From contig CM060852.1 in assembly GCA_030737835.1 (NCBI GenBank), forward strand, positions 22,739,868 to 22,803,867: a stretch of DNA of 64,000 bases, given 5' to 3'. The notes under the pieces are model-generated. The model saw nothing but the letters and a program-made list of their open reading frames with translations. It ran no database searches and had not been told where the DNA came from. The stretch is from Acorus gramineus (Eukaryota > Streptophyta > Magnoliopsida > Acorales > Acoraceae). Numbering within the stretch: position 1 is the stretch's first letter; each line of letters opens with the position of its first letter. Of this stretch, positions 11,135 to 22,900 are shown in pieces. The translations under genes were made by a program, and so were the position numbers.

Positions 11135-14100
11135 TGTAACACATGTTGTTATATCTGTGTCATTTGAGGCCTTATATTTTTTCGATCGGAGTCGCTAAAA
11201 TTTTGGTTTTTAGCTACCTGCGGGAGTTGGAGTATCTAACTACATATTATGGGTCCTGGCACCGTTTTGTACTACCCATAAAAATTTCATCGAATTCCGG
11301 TAACGTTTTGAAAAATATACAGTTCCGAACCGTATCCGGGTTTTGAGAGTTTCTGGTTTGGTTGATCGAATAGTGTGAAATATTTTTGATGATGTGGTGA
11401 CCTTTGGTAACCTTACCACCCTTTGTTTAGTGGTGAAGCAACCACTTGGTTATTTAGAGTGTTAGTGGGTGAGTTTAGGTTAGGTTCACCCCCACATTTT
11501 TCTCGTGCACTCACCCCCCACCAAGAGAACTTTGAGGCTCTCTCACTCTCTCTCACTCTCGTCTCTCGCTCTCTGTTTTTTTTTTTTTTGTGTGTGTGTG
11601 TTGTTAATGAAGGAAAAGATGAAGAAGAACCACAAGAAAGAGTGAAAAAGGCCATGAAGGGCTTAAGGAGATGCTGATGAGGTGGTGGTAGTGGTGGTGG
11701 TGGTTGAGGTGGTCGTGGGTGTGTCGAGAACCCCGCATCTCCCCATTTCCCTCCTCCTCTTATGGTAAGGTAGATCTTTGTCTTATAAAGATATCTGCGG
11801 AACTAGTAATTAGAGGCATATTTTTTAGATTGTGTCCTCATGTGATATGACCATCTATGTGTCTAGTTGTTATATATGAAATTTGGGGTCATTATGATAT
11901 TTGTGTTGTAAGTTAGAACATGTTTTGACATGGCCTGTCCAGATTCACGTAGGAATTGACCTGCTTCTGAAAATAATTTATTTCGGGCTTGTAGAGGCAA
12001 AATTAGGTTCTAATGTCTTCATGGATTATGATCCCAGCATATCAGAGAATGTGTATGATTTATTTCATAATTTTTAGATGTGTATTTGGTGCTATGGAGA
12101 TCAAATAGTAGAGCTAGTAGCAGCAGGTTAGCAGTTTTGCTCGATTGTGTGTCAAAGAGTTGTTATGCATGTTGTGGAAACTATTAGGAGTTAGGGTCTT
12201 CATGAAGTAGACTTATATGTGTGTCAGGAGGTTCCACATTTTAACTGAGCATTATTGGTTGTGTTTTGCAGCTTTCGTTGGCTGAACTCGCGATGATCGG
12301 GTTGTTAGGTGAGTGGTTCAATCCAACCCTTCGGAAAGCACTGGATGCACGTAGATGTGCGTCGCGCATCCGTTGGGTACCCTGACTATACTACTTATTT
12401 AGATAAGTAGTATGGTCATGTCTAACCCATAATATGTTAGACATTTGCATGCTAAGTTAGTATAGCTCGTATATTGTGTAGAACCCCCTATTCTACCATA
12501 TACTTGCCTATGTATCATATATTCATGTGTTAATCATTATTATGTTCGCATGTGCCTTTCATGTATGGACATGTGTGATATGTGTTTATATGAATGTATA
12601 GAATAGGCATGCCTTAGGTAGTCCCTATTTATAGTACTACCTCCCTGTGTTAGTAATATCTAGTATGATTAAACCTGGGTTAATAACCGGGTGCATACTT
12701 AATATTCCTTTGTCATAAGACTGGAGGACGTGATATGAATGTTACACCCATCTTGTTGAGGCAAAGCTATGACCAGTTTCCAAAGAGGATGAGACTTTCC
12801 CTCTCTCTCGCCCTCTCTCTTTGCGTAAACTGAGTAAGTAGATGTGGTTCCTACTTGACTCAGGTTTGCTTGGGATTATCCACATGCACCAGTTGGTGCG
12901 CGAGATCGCGCTTAACCCTTCCCTTTTAAGTTGGTGATATCCAACGCATGCTTAAATTATACCTTGTGTGCTTATATGATTAATGTGCCTCATATGCATG
13001 TGTAGTTAGGCCATGCCTTGTATCTATATTGCATGATTAATTGTTTCTGATGTCTATTCATGTTAGGGAGAACCTCTACAGCTAATTCTATGTTATCGTG
13101 CATGTGGACCATGTATATAACTATGATATAATTCTCCTTTAATATATATATGCGCATGTTAAAACTGATTAGGCCTATCTAAAATAGGTGTGGGTATGAC
13201 CCGCTGTCGGGTTGTAACTTATTAGTTAGAGCGCTAGCGATGTAATCGCCCCCTTGCATCCGAGCGATGCACTCGATTGGAATTCAGGAGAATTCATTAT
13301 CATATCGGTTTTGTTAAGCCGGTAGTTATGGCATTAAGTTAGGCCAACCCATGTTAGGCGAGTGTATGAACCGCCTGCTGGGTTATGCCTTAGGGTTGAC
13401 CTCTGTGCAAGAGCAGAGGTAACTCCCTGCGTCTGAGCGACGCACCTCTATGTGAGTTCAAGCATATTTCGATAGCATCGGTATGGGATTACCAAGAATA
13501 GTTGATTTTCCATAAGGTTTGCATTGCGAATGCGATGTCTTCCTCCCAATATCGTCGTGCACCGAAGCTGCCCCAGCGTTGAAGCTGTCTTGTGTGGTGC
13601 CACCACTTGTGAGTACTACCGATGCGTACTGCTGTACCTATCTAGCGGATGTACCGATCGTGGAAGGCCGATAGGTAGAGGCTACGCGGGAGAGGGCTAC
13701 TGGATGATATTGCGAGCGTGGAATCTTTCTCCCCTTCATCGGATCCGTGTTGAAGCTGCTCGACGTTGAAGCTGTCTTGATAGAGGGTTCCCACTGGTAG
13801 GTACTACCGATGCGTTCGGAAGATATACTGATCATGGGAGTATACCAGGTAGAGGCTACTCGGGAGAGGGCTACCGGATGACGAAGGGTGTAGAGCAAAA
13901 GGATTCTCCCAACAGTCCCATGTCACCCTTAGGGGTGAGGGTGAGGGTAAGTTGAAGTCACGCCGTCACGTAACTCTTATACCCATCGAGTATACTCTAG
14001 GTATGCTACTCCTAACGCTTGAGGTATCGAAGTATATCTCTACCTCGTAGCGGATGGACTCGTTGTAACTGTTATCCAGTAACACCAAGTGTTATGGTTA

Positions 14101-14705
14101 ACAGTTGTTCCTCCCCGAGTGTCCCAAAAGCCTCCCTCCGGGGAGTGAGGGCGAGGGCGAGGTTTGGTCCCACCGTCGCGTAACCTTATCATCCTTGTTA
14201 TTCTTCGGGTTTCTACTGAAAGGAAACTACCTTAGTATTGAATTGTTGTAATGGTGTTTGGTTTTCAGCCGCTCACTAAGCTTGTAGCTCACCCCTCGCA
14301 TACTGTTTCTTTTCAGGGGCAATGCTGAGCGTGGAGCTGGAGCTTCCCTGTGATGGGGTTTGAGTGCGTGGAGTGTCCCGTCCGGCGGTTGGCAAGTGTG
14401 AGGATGTCAGCAGTCCTAGTGTCATTTATGTATTTGAAATCGTGCGTGTTGCACTGGTTGTACCTTATTTGGACTAGATTTGGCTCTCACATGACAGTGA
14501 TTGTGTATTCGAGTATGTAATAATGTTTTTAGTTTACAGATTTATTGACATTTTTATGCTTTCGCATTTTAGTTAAACTATCAGTTATCATTGTTTTGCC
14601 AGCTTTGTGCGTTATTCATTGGAGTTATTGTTGACCTCTTGTACTTGATAGCTGATACTTTATCTATTGCCATTTCTCGGGGATGGCCGCCCTGGGGACA
14701 TGTCA
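11135..14705. mobile_element. Probable solo LTR of a Ty3/gypsy (Tekay/Del-like) retrotransposon
   Basis: The segment begins TGTAACACATGTTG and can be closed at GGGGACATGTCA (14694-14705), giving TG...CA termini. It includes a CCGAACCGTATCCGGGTTTT segment near 11325 and a CT-rich leader (about 11536-11578) followed by a GT donor-like ATGGTAAGG near 11762, all reminiscent of long chromovirus LTRs. No gag or pol frame flanks it, and I found no perfect 5-bp target duplication, so the borders are approximate. Between about 13180 and 14190 it contains degenerate internal duplications. An uncharacterised non-coding transcript unit is the alternative. Confidence 0.4.
13180..14190. repeat. Degenerate tandem duplications inside the LTR-like region
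   Basis: Three pairs of diverged neighbours can be seen: about 13190-13320 with 13330-13500, about 13575-13700 with 13760-13880 (both contain TTGAAGCTGTCTTG, TACTACCGATGCGT and TAGAGGCTAC), and about 13910-14000 with 14110-14200 (both contain GTGAGGG and GTCACGTAAC- or GTCGCGTAAC-like stretches). The unit is roughly 150-200 bp. They look like serial old duplications and do not encode a conserved protein. Confidence 0.5.
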
Positions 14706-15310
14706 CGTCAAGGCGGATATGGGCTATCACGCTTGGGGCCCACAAAACCAAATCTGAATCCTAAAGGTCATGATGGCATTCCAGGATGCGCTGGCACCAT
14801 TAGATCTAGGGTCTAGTCGGACAGTCAGACACCTCATGAAAGAATGTCACCTCGAGTAGTTAAGGCACGATCAGATTAGAGGTCTAGTTGGACGACCTTA
14901 CTGCTCGCGACCAAGCAGAAAAAACACGACAAGACAAGAGGTCTGGTCGGGTGATCTTTCACCTCGTGGACATACTCAAAGGTGTAGCTGACGAATGAGC
15001 AAGCCCAAGAGCCATGAGCAGATTAAAAAAACGGTCAAAGGGCCATGACACCTGTAACTGCCAAACGGACAGCAATGGCCCACTAATTGCACGACGTGCC
15101 TCCTTAACACGTGGGGGTTTCCACCGAAATCGTCCACTAAAAGTGTTTAATGAGGGGACGGTTATAACAGCCACGGAGTAGTGTAAGTGGCAATCTAGTT
15201 GAGGAACTACATGTGACTTGATCCCCAAGAGGTACGTAGGCAGCCTATAAAGAGGTCGCAAGATAAGCACTCTAACGGCCCAATCATTGAGACAGTAAAA
15301 TTCAAGCTAC
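14706..15310. mobile_element. LTR-like fragment with TATA-box context
   Basis: Less AT-rich than its surroundings. Short phrases recur (GGTCTAGTCGGA near 14811, GGTCTAGTTGGACGA near 14880, GGTCTGGTCGGGTGA near 14940). A promoter-like GCAGCCTATAAAGAGG occurs near 15240-15255. No coding frame with known similarity. I read it as a fragment of a second retroelement LTR; the class is not determined. Confidence 0.3.
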
Positions 15311-15707
15311 CAAAAATTACCATCCTTAAAATAACCCTTTGAGTTTTAACCCCAAGTTTAAAAAGTTTAACTGAATGGGGAAAATATCCTCTTCAACACC
15401 ATTTATCTCATCGCCAAACCAGTCATATAAGTCCCCACTCTCTCTTTTTCCCCCTCACACACACCAAAAGCTCCTTTAACTACAGATTCTGAACTCTTTG
15501 ACCTCCTCCGCCGATCGGGCTTTGAAATTTGAGATTAATAAATGGGTGGTGAGAATAGGAATGGACTCTGCGTGTGTATATAGGATTTAAGTTCGATCAG
15601 TGGGTTTAGTAGGGACGCCCTGAATCATAATCTACCATTTACAAATTAAAACTGCAGCAAAGTTGACCAGAGAGGATAGTAACTAATGTCTCATTCTAAC
15701 TCATTCG

Positions 15708-16120
15708 TTTGGATACAGAATATGCCACAGAATAACCTAGAATAAAGTAGAAAAAATATTTTTTAGAGTTTGGATACAATGAATACCCTGAGATATCATA
15801 TGCTAGAATAAATTAGTATAAAGTGGTATAGGGGTTCCAGCCAATCCTTGGATTTAAGTTATTCTAGGTTATTCCATCCAAAGAATACGTGAGCTCACTG
15901 TCTAATCAACTATCATCATCTTTTATAAATCACCTGTCAAATCACTATCATTTTTTCATTTTTTATAAATTTTTATCCACATTTTATCCAAACAACAAAA
16001 ACTTTTTTATTATGTTTTTCTAATTTAAAACACAACTAAATACAAAATCACTTATTTCACTGTTATACTAACTTATGCTGGTATAACTAAATACCGCAAA
16101 TAAGTCTGATTCTGTATCCA
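15708..16120. mobile_element. MITE with GTTTGGATACAGAAT termini
   Basis: The left CGTTTGGATACAGAAT (about 15708) and the reverse complement of the right end, TGTTTGGATACAGAAT (about 16108-16123), are inverted repeats bounding about 0.4 kb of AT-rich non-coding sequence. No clean target duplication is visible. It abuts the next element at 16127. Confidence 0.5.
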
Positions 16121-16126
16121 AACATA

Positions 16127-17614
16127 GGGTCTGTTTGTTTTCATGTAAAACTTCTGCATGTACCAAGTTTTCAGGAAAATCAGTTACAGATTTCTGTTAT
16201 GGTGCATTTGAAAATAAAGTCAACAGAAAATAAAATACGTAACTACTTTAAAATCCTGATTTTGTGATACAGAGTGAAGTGTGCGTACGCCGTTTTCCTT
16301 GCATCTAGAAATCCTTAAAAGCCCTCAACTCTCTTTCTCCTCCATTTTTTATCTGCCTCATTTTGTTTTAATTTTTGTTAGTGCATCAAAAAAGAAAAGG
16401 TACATCATTCCTCTCTTTCTATTTATTTTTTCATATGTTAAGTTTATGTTTGTGAATTCATGTCTTAATTTAAAAAAAAAGAATTCTGAAAAAAAAAAAA
16501 CTCATTTTAAAAATGTTAGATGCATATAATTGTTTTTAATCCAAAATGTTTTGAACATCTGATTTGTATATTTTATTAATGGCATGTTAGACATGATATC
16601 TTATTGAACAAAATACATAATAGATTATATGATTTAAAATTTACTAAAATAGAATTTTTAAGGGTCATAGGGATTTTAATGAATCTAAATAATCTAATAA
16701 TCCAAAATAAGATCCAATAAATGCCACGTTGAATTTTTTTTTTTGTTCATACCAATTGGAAAGGTTTGATAAGATGAAGATGATATATACATTACAAAAA
16801 TGGGATAGATAATCAGATGTGTATGATATTATTTCAAATGATAAGGTTATTTCAAATAATAAATATTTGATAAGATAATTTAAAAGAAAGCTAGTTGAAT
16901 TTATCCCAAACAAATAAATTTATATAATCTAAATAAAAATAGTTTTAACAAAAAAAGGCCACGGTGAAATTGATGGGTAAAAAATTGATCAGATTTGATA
17001 AGATAAGGTTAATTGTTAACTTTGAATTGGTCATATATTTAATTTTATAAAAAAAATGGGATAGACTATCTATTTTGTAGAAAAAAATTTAGGTGATATG
17101 GTTATTCTTTGAACTTTTTAAAATGTTATTTAATTTTAATGTTTTTTTAATATAAATAGAACAAAGGACACGTTGAATTTTAATTTATTAGGTGATAAGT
17201 TTATTTAGTCAACTTTTTATAATTTTATGAAACTTACATATTTTGAAAAATAATCATGTTAAATAGTACTTTTTTTTTATGACTAATAAGGTTAAATAGT
17301 GTATGCATTGTTATTCTTAAACAATGGATTGCAAGAATAATTTTTGTAATTGTATTTATTAATAATTTTGATCTATTTGTTGTTATTATATTTTTTATAT
17401 TCATAATTTTCTATTAATACATACGTATAAAAAATAATATTTTTTGAATTTATAAAACCAAATATTAGAAAATAATTTCATGTTAACATTTTATGGGAAA
17501 ACAAATGTTTCCATAAAATGATTTCAGTACAATCAAATACCAAAAATGAATTTTTTTGTTTTTCACGTAAAATAAAATCCTTAAGAAATTAAATTACATG
17601 AAACCAAACGGGCC
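16127..17614. mobile_element. PIF/Harbinger-like non-autonomous element, 1.5 kb
   Basis: The left end GGGTCTGTTTGTTTTCATGT and the reverse complement of the right end, GGCCCGTTTGGTTTCATGTA, are terminal inverted repeats. The trinucleotide ATA flanks both sides (16124-16126 and 17615-17617), a 3-bp target duplication. The interior is very AT-rich with no transposase frame. The right end lies 119 bp before the PPR ATG, so this element may supply part of that gene's promoter or 5' UTR. Confidence 0.6.
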
Positions 17615-17733
17615 ATAGATACATATGAGGGCATCTCTCGCTGAGAGGGAAGCATTCGCGCCGAACAAACAAATGCAACAACGACCACCACCCATCCCCA
17701 TCATGACCCGGCGAGCGACCCGCGACGAACACC

Positions 17734-19254
17734 ATGGACCGTCCACAACAACCATTCACACCCCACACTCCAATCCTCAAAGCCCTCCAATCCGCGGGCC
17801 CGCGGGCCGGCCCGCTCCGCCTCCTCCACGCCCGCATCATCGTCTCGGGCCTCCACCACAGCCTTCCCGTCCTCACCAACCTCCTCACCTCCTTCTGCGC
17901 CGCCTCCCCCTCCCCCTCCCCCACCTACCTCCTCCGCATCCTCTCCTCCGTTCCCCGCCCCGACGCCTTCCTCTTCGACTCCCTCATCCGCGCCGCCTCC
18001 CGCTCCTCCCTCCCCTCCGTCGCCCTCCTCGCCTACCGCCGCCGCATCCGCCGCCGCCACCTCCCCCTCTCCAACTACACCCTCACCGCCGTTATCCGCT
18101 CATGCGCGCTCCTCTCCGCCTCGCGCACCGGTCGCCAGGTCCACGCGCACGCGGTCGCTCTCGGGTTCGCCTCGGACCGGTTCGTGCAGTCCGCGCTCGT
18201 CGCCTTCTACGCCAAATCGGGCGACCCATCTTTTGCAAGGCAAGTGTTCGATAGAATTCCTGACAGAAACATCATCGCTTGGAACACCATGATCTCTGGG
18301 TACGAACAGAACGGGCTCGCCGAAGAGGCGGTCGAGCTCTTCCTCGACATGCGAGAGGCGAACGTTGAACCCGACTCGGCGACTCTCGTGAGCGTCCTCT
18401 CCGCGTGCGCGCAATCGGGCGCCTTGGAATTGGGAAACTGGGTTCATGACTACATCGTAAACCGTGCTCTCCCCGTCGATGTCGTGCTGGGGACATCGCT
18501 CGTGAACATGCACGTCCGGTGCGGGAACTTGAACGAGGCGAGGCGGGTGTTCGATCAGATGCCCGAACGCAACGTCGTGGCTTGGACGTCGATGATATCG
18601 GGTTACGGCATACACGGCTGTGGATGCGAGGCTGTTGAGCTCTTCAAACGCATGCGATCTGAGGGCGCCCCACGTCCAAACGACGTGACATTCGTCGCGG
18701 TCCTTTCGGCGTGTGCGCACGCGGGGCTCGTCGAGGAGGGGCGCGAGGCGTACGCGTGCATGGAGAGGGAGTACGGGATCGTGCCGCGATCGGAGCATCA
18801 CGTGTGCATGGTCGACATGTACTCGCGCGCGGGGTTGCTTTACGAGGCGAAGCGGTTTGTTGAGGTTTGCGTGCGTGGCGAGCCCGCGCCAGCGGTCTGG
18901 ACAGCGATGATGGGGGCGTGTTGGATGCGTAAGGAGTATGGGCTTGGCGCGGACATCGCGGAGCGGCTGCTGGAGGTGGAGCCGGACCACCCGGGCCACT
19001 ATGTGATGCTGTCGAACATGTTTGCGTTGGCGGGGCGGGGGGAGCTCGTCGAGGCGGTGCGGTGGAAGATGGTGCGGAAGAGGTTGAAGAAGCTGGTTGG
19101 GTATAGTTCGGTGGAGGTCGACGGGGCGGGGCACGTGTTTCGAATGGGGGATAGGGCGCACCCGTGGATGGGTGAGATTTGGCGGTGCTTGGAGGGACTG
19201 GTAAGGGAGATGAAGGAGGCGGGGTGTGCGGCGGGGATGGAGGAGGTATACTAA
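17734..19254 (+). CDS. Pentatricopeptide repeat protein (PLS class, E-type end), At2g33760-like, 506 aa
   Basis: Intronless, very GC-rich frame. The N-terminus is followed by tandem PPR motifs of the PLS type from about residue 100 (for example FDRIPDRNIIAWNTMISGYE and FDQMPERNVVAWTSMISGYG), then the E/E+ region (VWTAMMGACWMRKEYGLG through KKLVGYSSVEVDGAGHVFRM). Order and wording follow Arabidopsis At2g33760 closely. PLS-class PPR proteins bind organellar RNA, and DYW-bearing members carry out C-to-U editing. The frame stops after EEVY, just where the Arabidopsis relative goes on into its DYW domain (506 against about 580 residues). The last bases from about 19247 match a MITE-family terminus found elsewhere in the window, so the stop appears to come from an insertion. 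The truncated protein could still act with a DYW partner. Antisense frames here are composition shadows. Confidence 0.88.
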   Translation: MDRPQQPFTPHTPILKALQSAGPRAGPLRLLHARIIVSGLHHSLPVLTNLLTSFCAASPSPSPTYLLRILSSVPRPDAFLFDSLIRAASRSSLPSVALLAYRRRIRRRHLPLSNYTLTAVIRSCALLSASRTGRQVHAHAVALGFASDRFVQSALVAFYAKSGDPSFARQVFDRIPDRNIIAWNTMISGYEQNGLAEEAVELFLDMREANVEPDSATLVSVLSACAQSGALELGNWVHDYIVNRALPVDVVLGTSLVNMHVRCGNLNEARRVFDQMPERNVVAWTSMISGYGIHGCGCEAVELFKRMRSEGAPRPNDVTFVAVLSACAHAGLVEEGREAYACMEREYGIVPRSEHHVCMVDMYSRAGLLYEAKRFVEVCVRGEPAPAVWTAMMGACWMRKEYGLGADIAERLLEVEPDHPGHYVMLSNMFALAGRGELVEAVRWKMVRKRLKKLVGYSSVEVDGAGHVFRMGDRAHPWMGEIWRCLEGLVREMKEAGCAAGMEEVY

Positions 19255-19780
19255 AATAGATAACAATCTATGCAGCATAAATAAATTTTTATTTGGTTAT
19301 TTTTTCTGTTATTCTGATTAAGAAACATAAAAAAAACTAAGTAATGGATAAGAGATGAATAAAAGTTTATAACTTTTTAATTGATAACTATACCTTTATA
19401 TATATTGTTGTTTATAATTTTTTTTTATTGAGTTTTATCTACACCAATAGATAAAAATATTATTCTACGTCATTTAAAAAAAATTATATCATCTGACACT
19501 ATCACACATATCCTAAAAACATGTCATATTTATCATATCATACACATACATCTATTGTACATATTATATAAAACAATTTACACATGGATAAAATCATAAT
19601 TTTAAAAGTCATAAACTCCTCAATTCTTTATCCATCACTTATTCTCATTGTATCTAATGTGCACCATACAACAAAAATGTAATTTTCATTTTTTTTCAAT
19701 AAGAAAACAACCAATAAAAAAATCATTTACTATGCTTATAGTTATTATACCGGAGATTAATAACTCTATATCACACCCCC
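19247..19780. mobile_element. MITE-like element overlapping the PPR stop codon
   Basis: The left arm, starting TATACTAAAATAGATAACAA at 19247, matches the reverse complement of 55545-55640 (TATACTGGGATAGATAACAA...) over about 90 bp, including the downstream TTATTCTGATTAAGAAAC-like stretch. The right arm (about 19600-19780: AAAAGTCATAAACTCCT, then ACAACAAAAATG, then TAGTTATTATACCGG) matches 55470-55570 in direct orientation and is a diverged inverted copy of the left arm. The interior is AT-rich and non-coding. The target duplication is not identified. A 23-bp tandem repeat (AACTCTATATCACACCCCCA, twice) sits at the right edge, 19760-19805. Confidence 0.55.
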
Positions 19781-19967
19781 AAACAACTCTATATCACACC
19801 CCCAAACGAGAGGTCAGTGTTTACATAAACCCCCTTCATATTTTCCAATTTTGACTATTTTTTCGATTTTTACTTGTGATCTATATTGTATGGTATTCGT
19901 GATTACAAAGATTGGTCCTTTCTAAACTCTTCATCAATTACCAGAAGAGCATTTACATTAACATTAA

Positions 19968-22900
19968 TCAGTATTGGTATATGTGATCACTGTACATGTG
20001 AGCTGTCATATTCAAGGACTGAAGCATAGGCTCTCCTCTTTTGTTGAAGACAAATGTAGATATTCCACCATTGTTGAGATCTATGGCTCGGAACCTGCCT
20101 CATCAAATATCATAGTCAGACATTTTATGCTAAACAATGTGAGATAGGGTGTATCAAGCACATACAATCTCACTAATGAACTGAAATCTATGAAGTCAAA
20201 CTAAATTAACATCTTCTTGTTCATGCAAGTTGAAGAAATTTTGGAATGATGCACAAGTTTTGAGTGGTGGTACTAGTAACTAGACGTGTAAGATGGGGCT
20301 GACAAATCCCGGCCCGAACTGTGATTTTGATGGGCTGCGGGGTCAGCATGTTTTACTCCTCTAGGTACTACTAGGTATATGGTAAAGCATTGTCAGTTAT
20401 CAATGTCTATGATTTATGCCTGGGATGGAGCAGTGGGAAGCATTTTCCAGAGCTTGTTATTTAAATTTTTGGTTGGTGGATCTGTGCCAATAAAACTAGA
20501 AACAAGGGAGTGACAGAAACGGAATCGAACATGCCTATAGGATTTCATGTGGCATGCAAGATGGTGTGCCACGTAGACGGGCACACCAATCTGAAGAGGT
20601 GAATGCACCACATCCAAGAAATCCTCCTCTAGGCATGCACAGACGATCTCAACTTAACATAGATGTAATGGGGAAACAAGTAATTAAGGTGATGTTTTGT
20701 GTTAATTAAGCATCTAATGCATGGTTGACAAAGGTAAGCATATAATGTATGGTTGACAAAGGTAAGAGATGTGATAACAAGAAATTTTAAAAAATTCACA
20801 ATATGTGTGGTGTGCACTTCAAAGTATGGTAACTGAAGGTTCACAAAGACAAATGCATCCTTTTGATTTAATTGAAAACAAAAGTAATGACATTAAAGCC
20901 CTAAAAAAGGGGTTTTTTTTTGCATATATACCCCTCTTATATTGCCATTTTGTGGAATTACCCATCTTATATTCCAATATAAAATAATACCTCTAAAATT
21001 TTCAAAACTAGTGGATCAGCCCTGTGGTTAACCTCCATTAGTCCAAACAAGAATATGCTGCGAATGTTCTCTTTTGAACCATTACACCACTGGGAACGAC
21101 AACTAATGGATTGGTGTCAATGCACTCGTTTTGAGGAATATTATTGCAAGAGGGAATATAAGACGAACAATTCCACTGAAAATAAGAGGGGTGTATATAT
21201 GCAAAAATAAATAAAAAATAAAAAAAAGAAGAGGTTTCCCACAAACATCAACATGACATGGCTATTTATGATTTATGAACTCATAAAATAGTCAATGAGA
21301 ATCAATGAGAATTGTTCTAAAAGGACTAATTATCTGCATTATGCTAAAAAATTTCTAATAATATAGTGTTTACCTCTCAGGTCCCAATCCAAGAGCTGTG
21401 CATATGAGCGCCCTCAAAATCGATTTATGCGAGACGACCAAAAAGTTTTCTCCCTGATGAACACCAACACGCGTCATTGACAGAAGTTCATATTTCAGGA
21501 AATATAGAAAAACCAAAAGATCAAACACTCACAGGTGCGGACAGTATCTCCCTCCAAGCCTCTCTCGCTGATCCCCAAAGTTTCCGAATAGGATAGATCC
21601 CATTCACATGGAAGTTAGCTGGATCTTCTCTCCATGATGAGTACAACTCCGGATATTTCTTCCTAGCATCCGCTGCCTCCAAATTCTAAAATGATTACAT
21701 AATGGAATGCATACAAGAATGAAACATGTGAAAAGAAACAGTAGATATAAAGCAGAGAACTCACCATTCGTCATGCCCTCGAGAAAGAACAAGTGTGCTT
21801 CCTTCAGTGAGTCGAGAAAAACTAAAGGTTCCTGCTTCTCATGCCATAGGAGTTCCGCGGTCGACTGAAACATGCATCTAACATGAGAACCAGATATGGC
21901 ACATGATATCCTTTAAAAAAAAATGGGGGAAAACTAAATCCAAGTATTATTTAACCCCTTATTTTTTACAGATCATTGGACTTTTTTAGCATATGAAAAT
22001 ACTCTCAAGCTAGGTCCTTTCATATCATTTCCATTGTTTACCCCATTGGATTCCTTTTGTACATTGATATGCAATTTGAGTCCAAATATCATTTACATAT
22101 TTCATTTACATTGTTGCGCTGTACATTGTTTGTTATGGATCTCTATATCCGCTGCTAAATCAAGTACGTTGTCATCCATCCCTGTTATTTATTATGTAAC
22201 CTGAACATACAAATGATGTTTGGACGGAAGGACCTCGGAAAAATATAACTACTATAGGGACCTAAATAAAAGGAATTAAAAAAAATATTTGGATTAATTT
22301 CCCTCTAAAAATTGAAAGAAAAAAAGAAAAAAATAGATCCCATTTCCAAAATGTGTATTATGCCTGACCTTTGCACGTGAAATAGGACTTGAGAAACATT
22401 GGTCAAACGATATGTTGGTCAAGGCTTTGCGACACCTTTTAGCTTGCATGGCACCGGTTTCTGTTAAGACGGACAAATTTGAGCTTCCCTGAAATTAATA
22501 GTGGTTACATATTAGCACCCAACATCTGAGGCAGGCTTTAAATCCATCTAGTACTTCAAAGTTTAACATTTTCCAAAACTAACAACTACAGACGTCATTG
22601 ATGTCCAGGAAAAGGAAATATTAGGATACATATTTCTTAGGGCATATGCAACCTTTAGAATGCATGGATGTTTGAAGATGTATAATGAATGGCTATGCAA
22701 AGGAAGAACTGATTAACTTCCTAGTAAAAGCATGTCATCAAAAAAGATAAAAGATATTTCAAGTTAATGTCCTGACTGAGTATCACATCAAGTCTGCATC
22801 ACAACTGCAAATAGTTGCATAGCACTGAGAATAGGAATGTGCACTTACCGAACAGAATCCACAATTGAAATTGCTTTCCTCAGAAAAATTAAATTCAGAA

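Larger units (their letters stand above)
10054..17733. other. Divergent 7.7 kb interval between FLOE-like and PPR genes, mostly repeats
   Basis: It holds the FLOE-like promoter (about 10054-10420), an hAT-like MITE (10424-10992), a probable gypsy LTR (11135-14705), a second LTR-like fragment (about 14706-15310), a short MITE (15708-16120) and a 1.5 kb PIF-like element (16127-17614) ending 120 bp before the PPR start codon. I see no gene between these. Confidence 0.6.

Noticed and set aside
13524-13898. Small frames of 81-86 codons in the LTR-like region
   Set aside because: They overlap on both strands within a DNA duplication and show no conserved protein.
18100-19278. Long antisense frame (392 codons) opposite the PPR gene
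   Set aside because: His/Arg/Pro-rich composition from GC-rich sense codons; no domain; the sense strand encodes a clear PPR protein.
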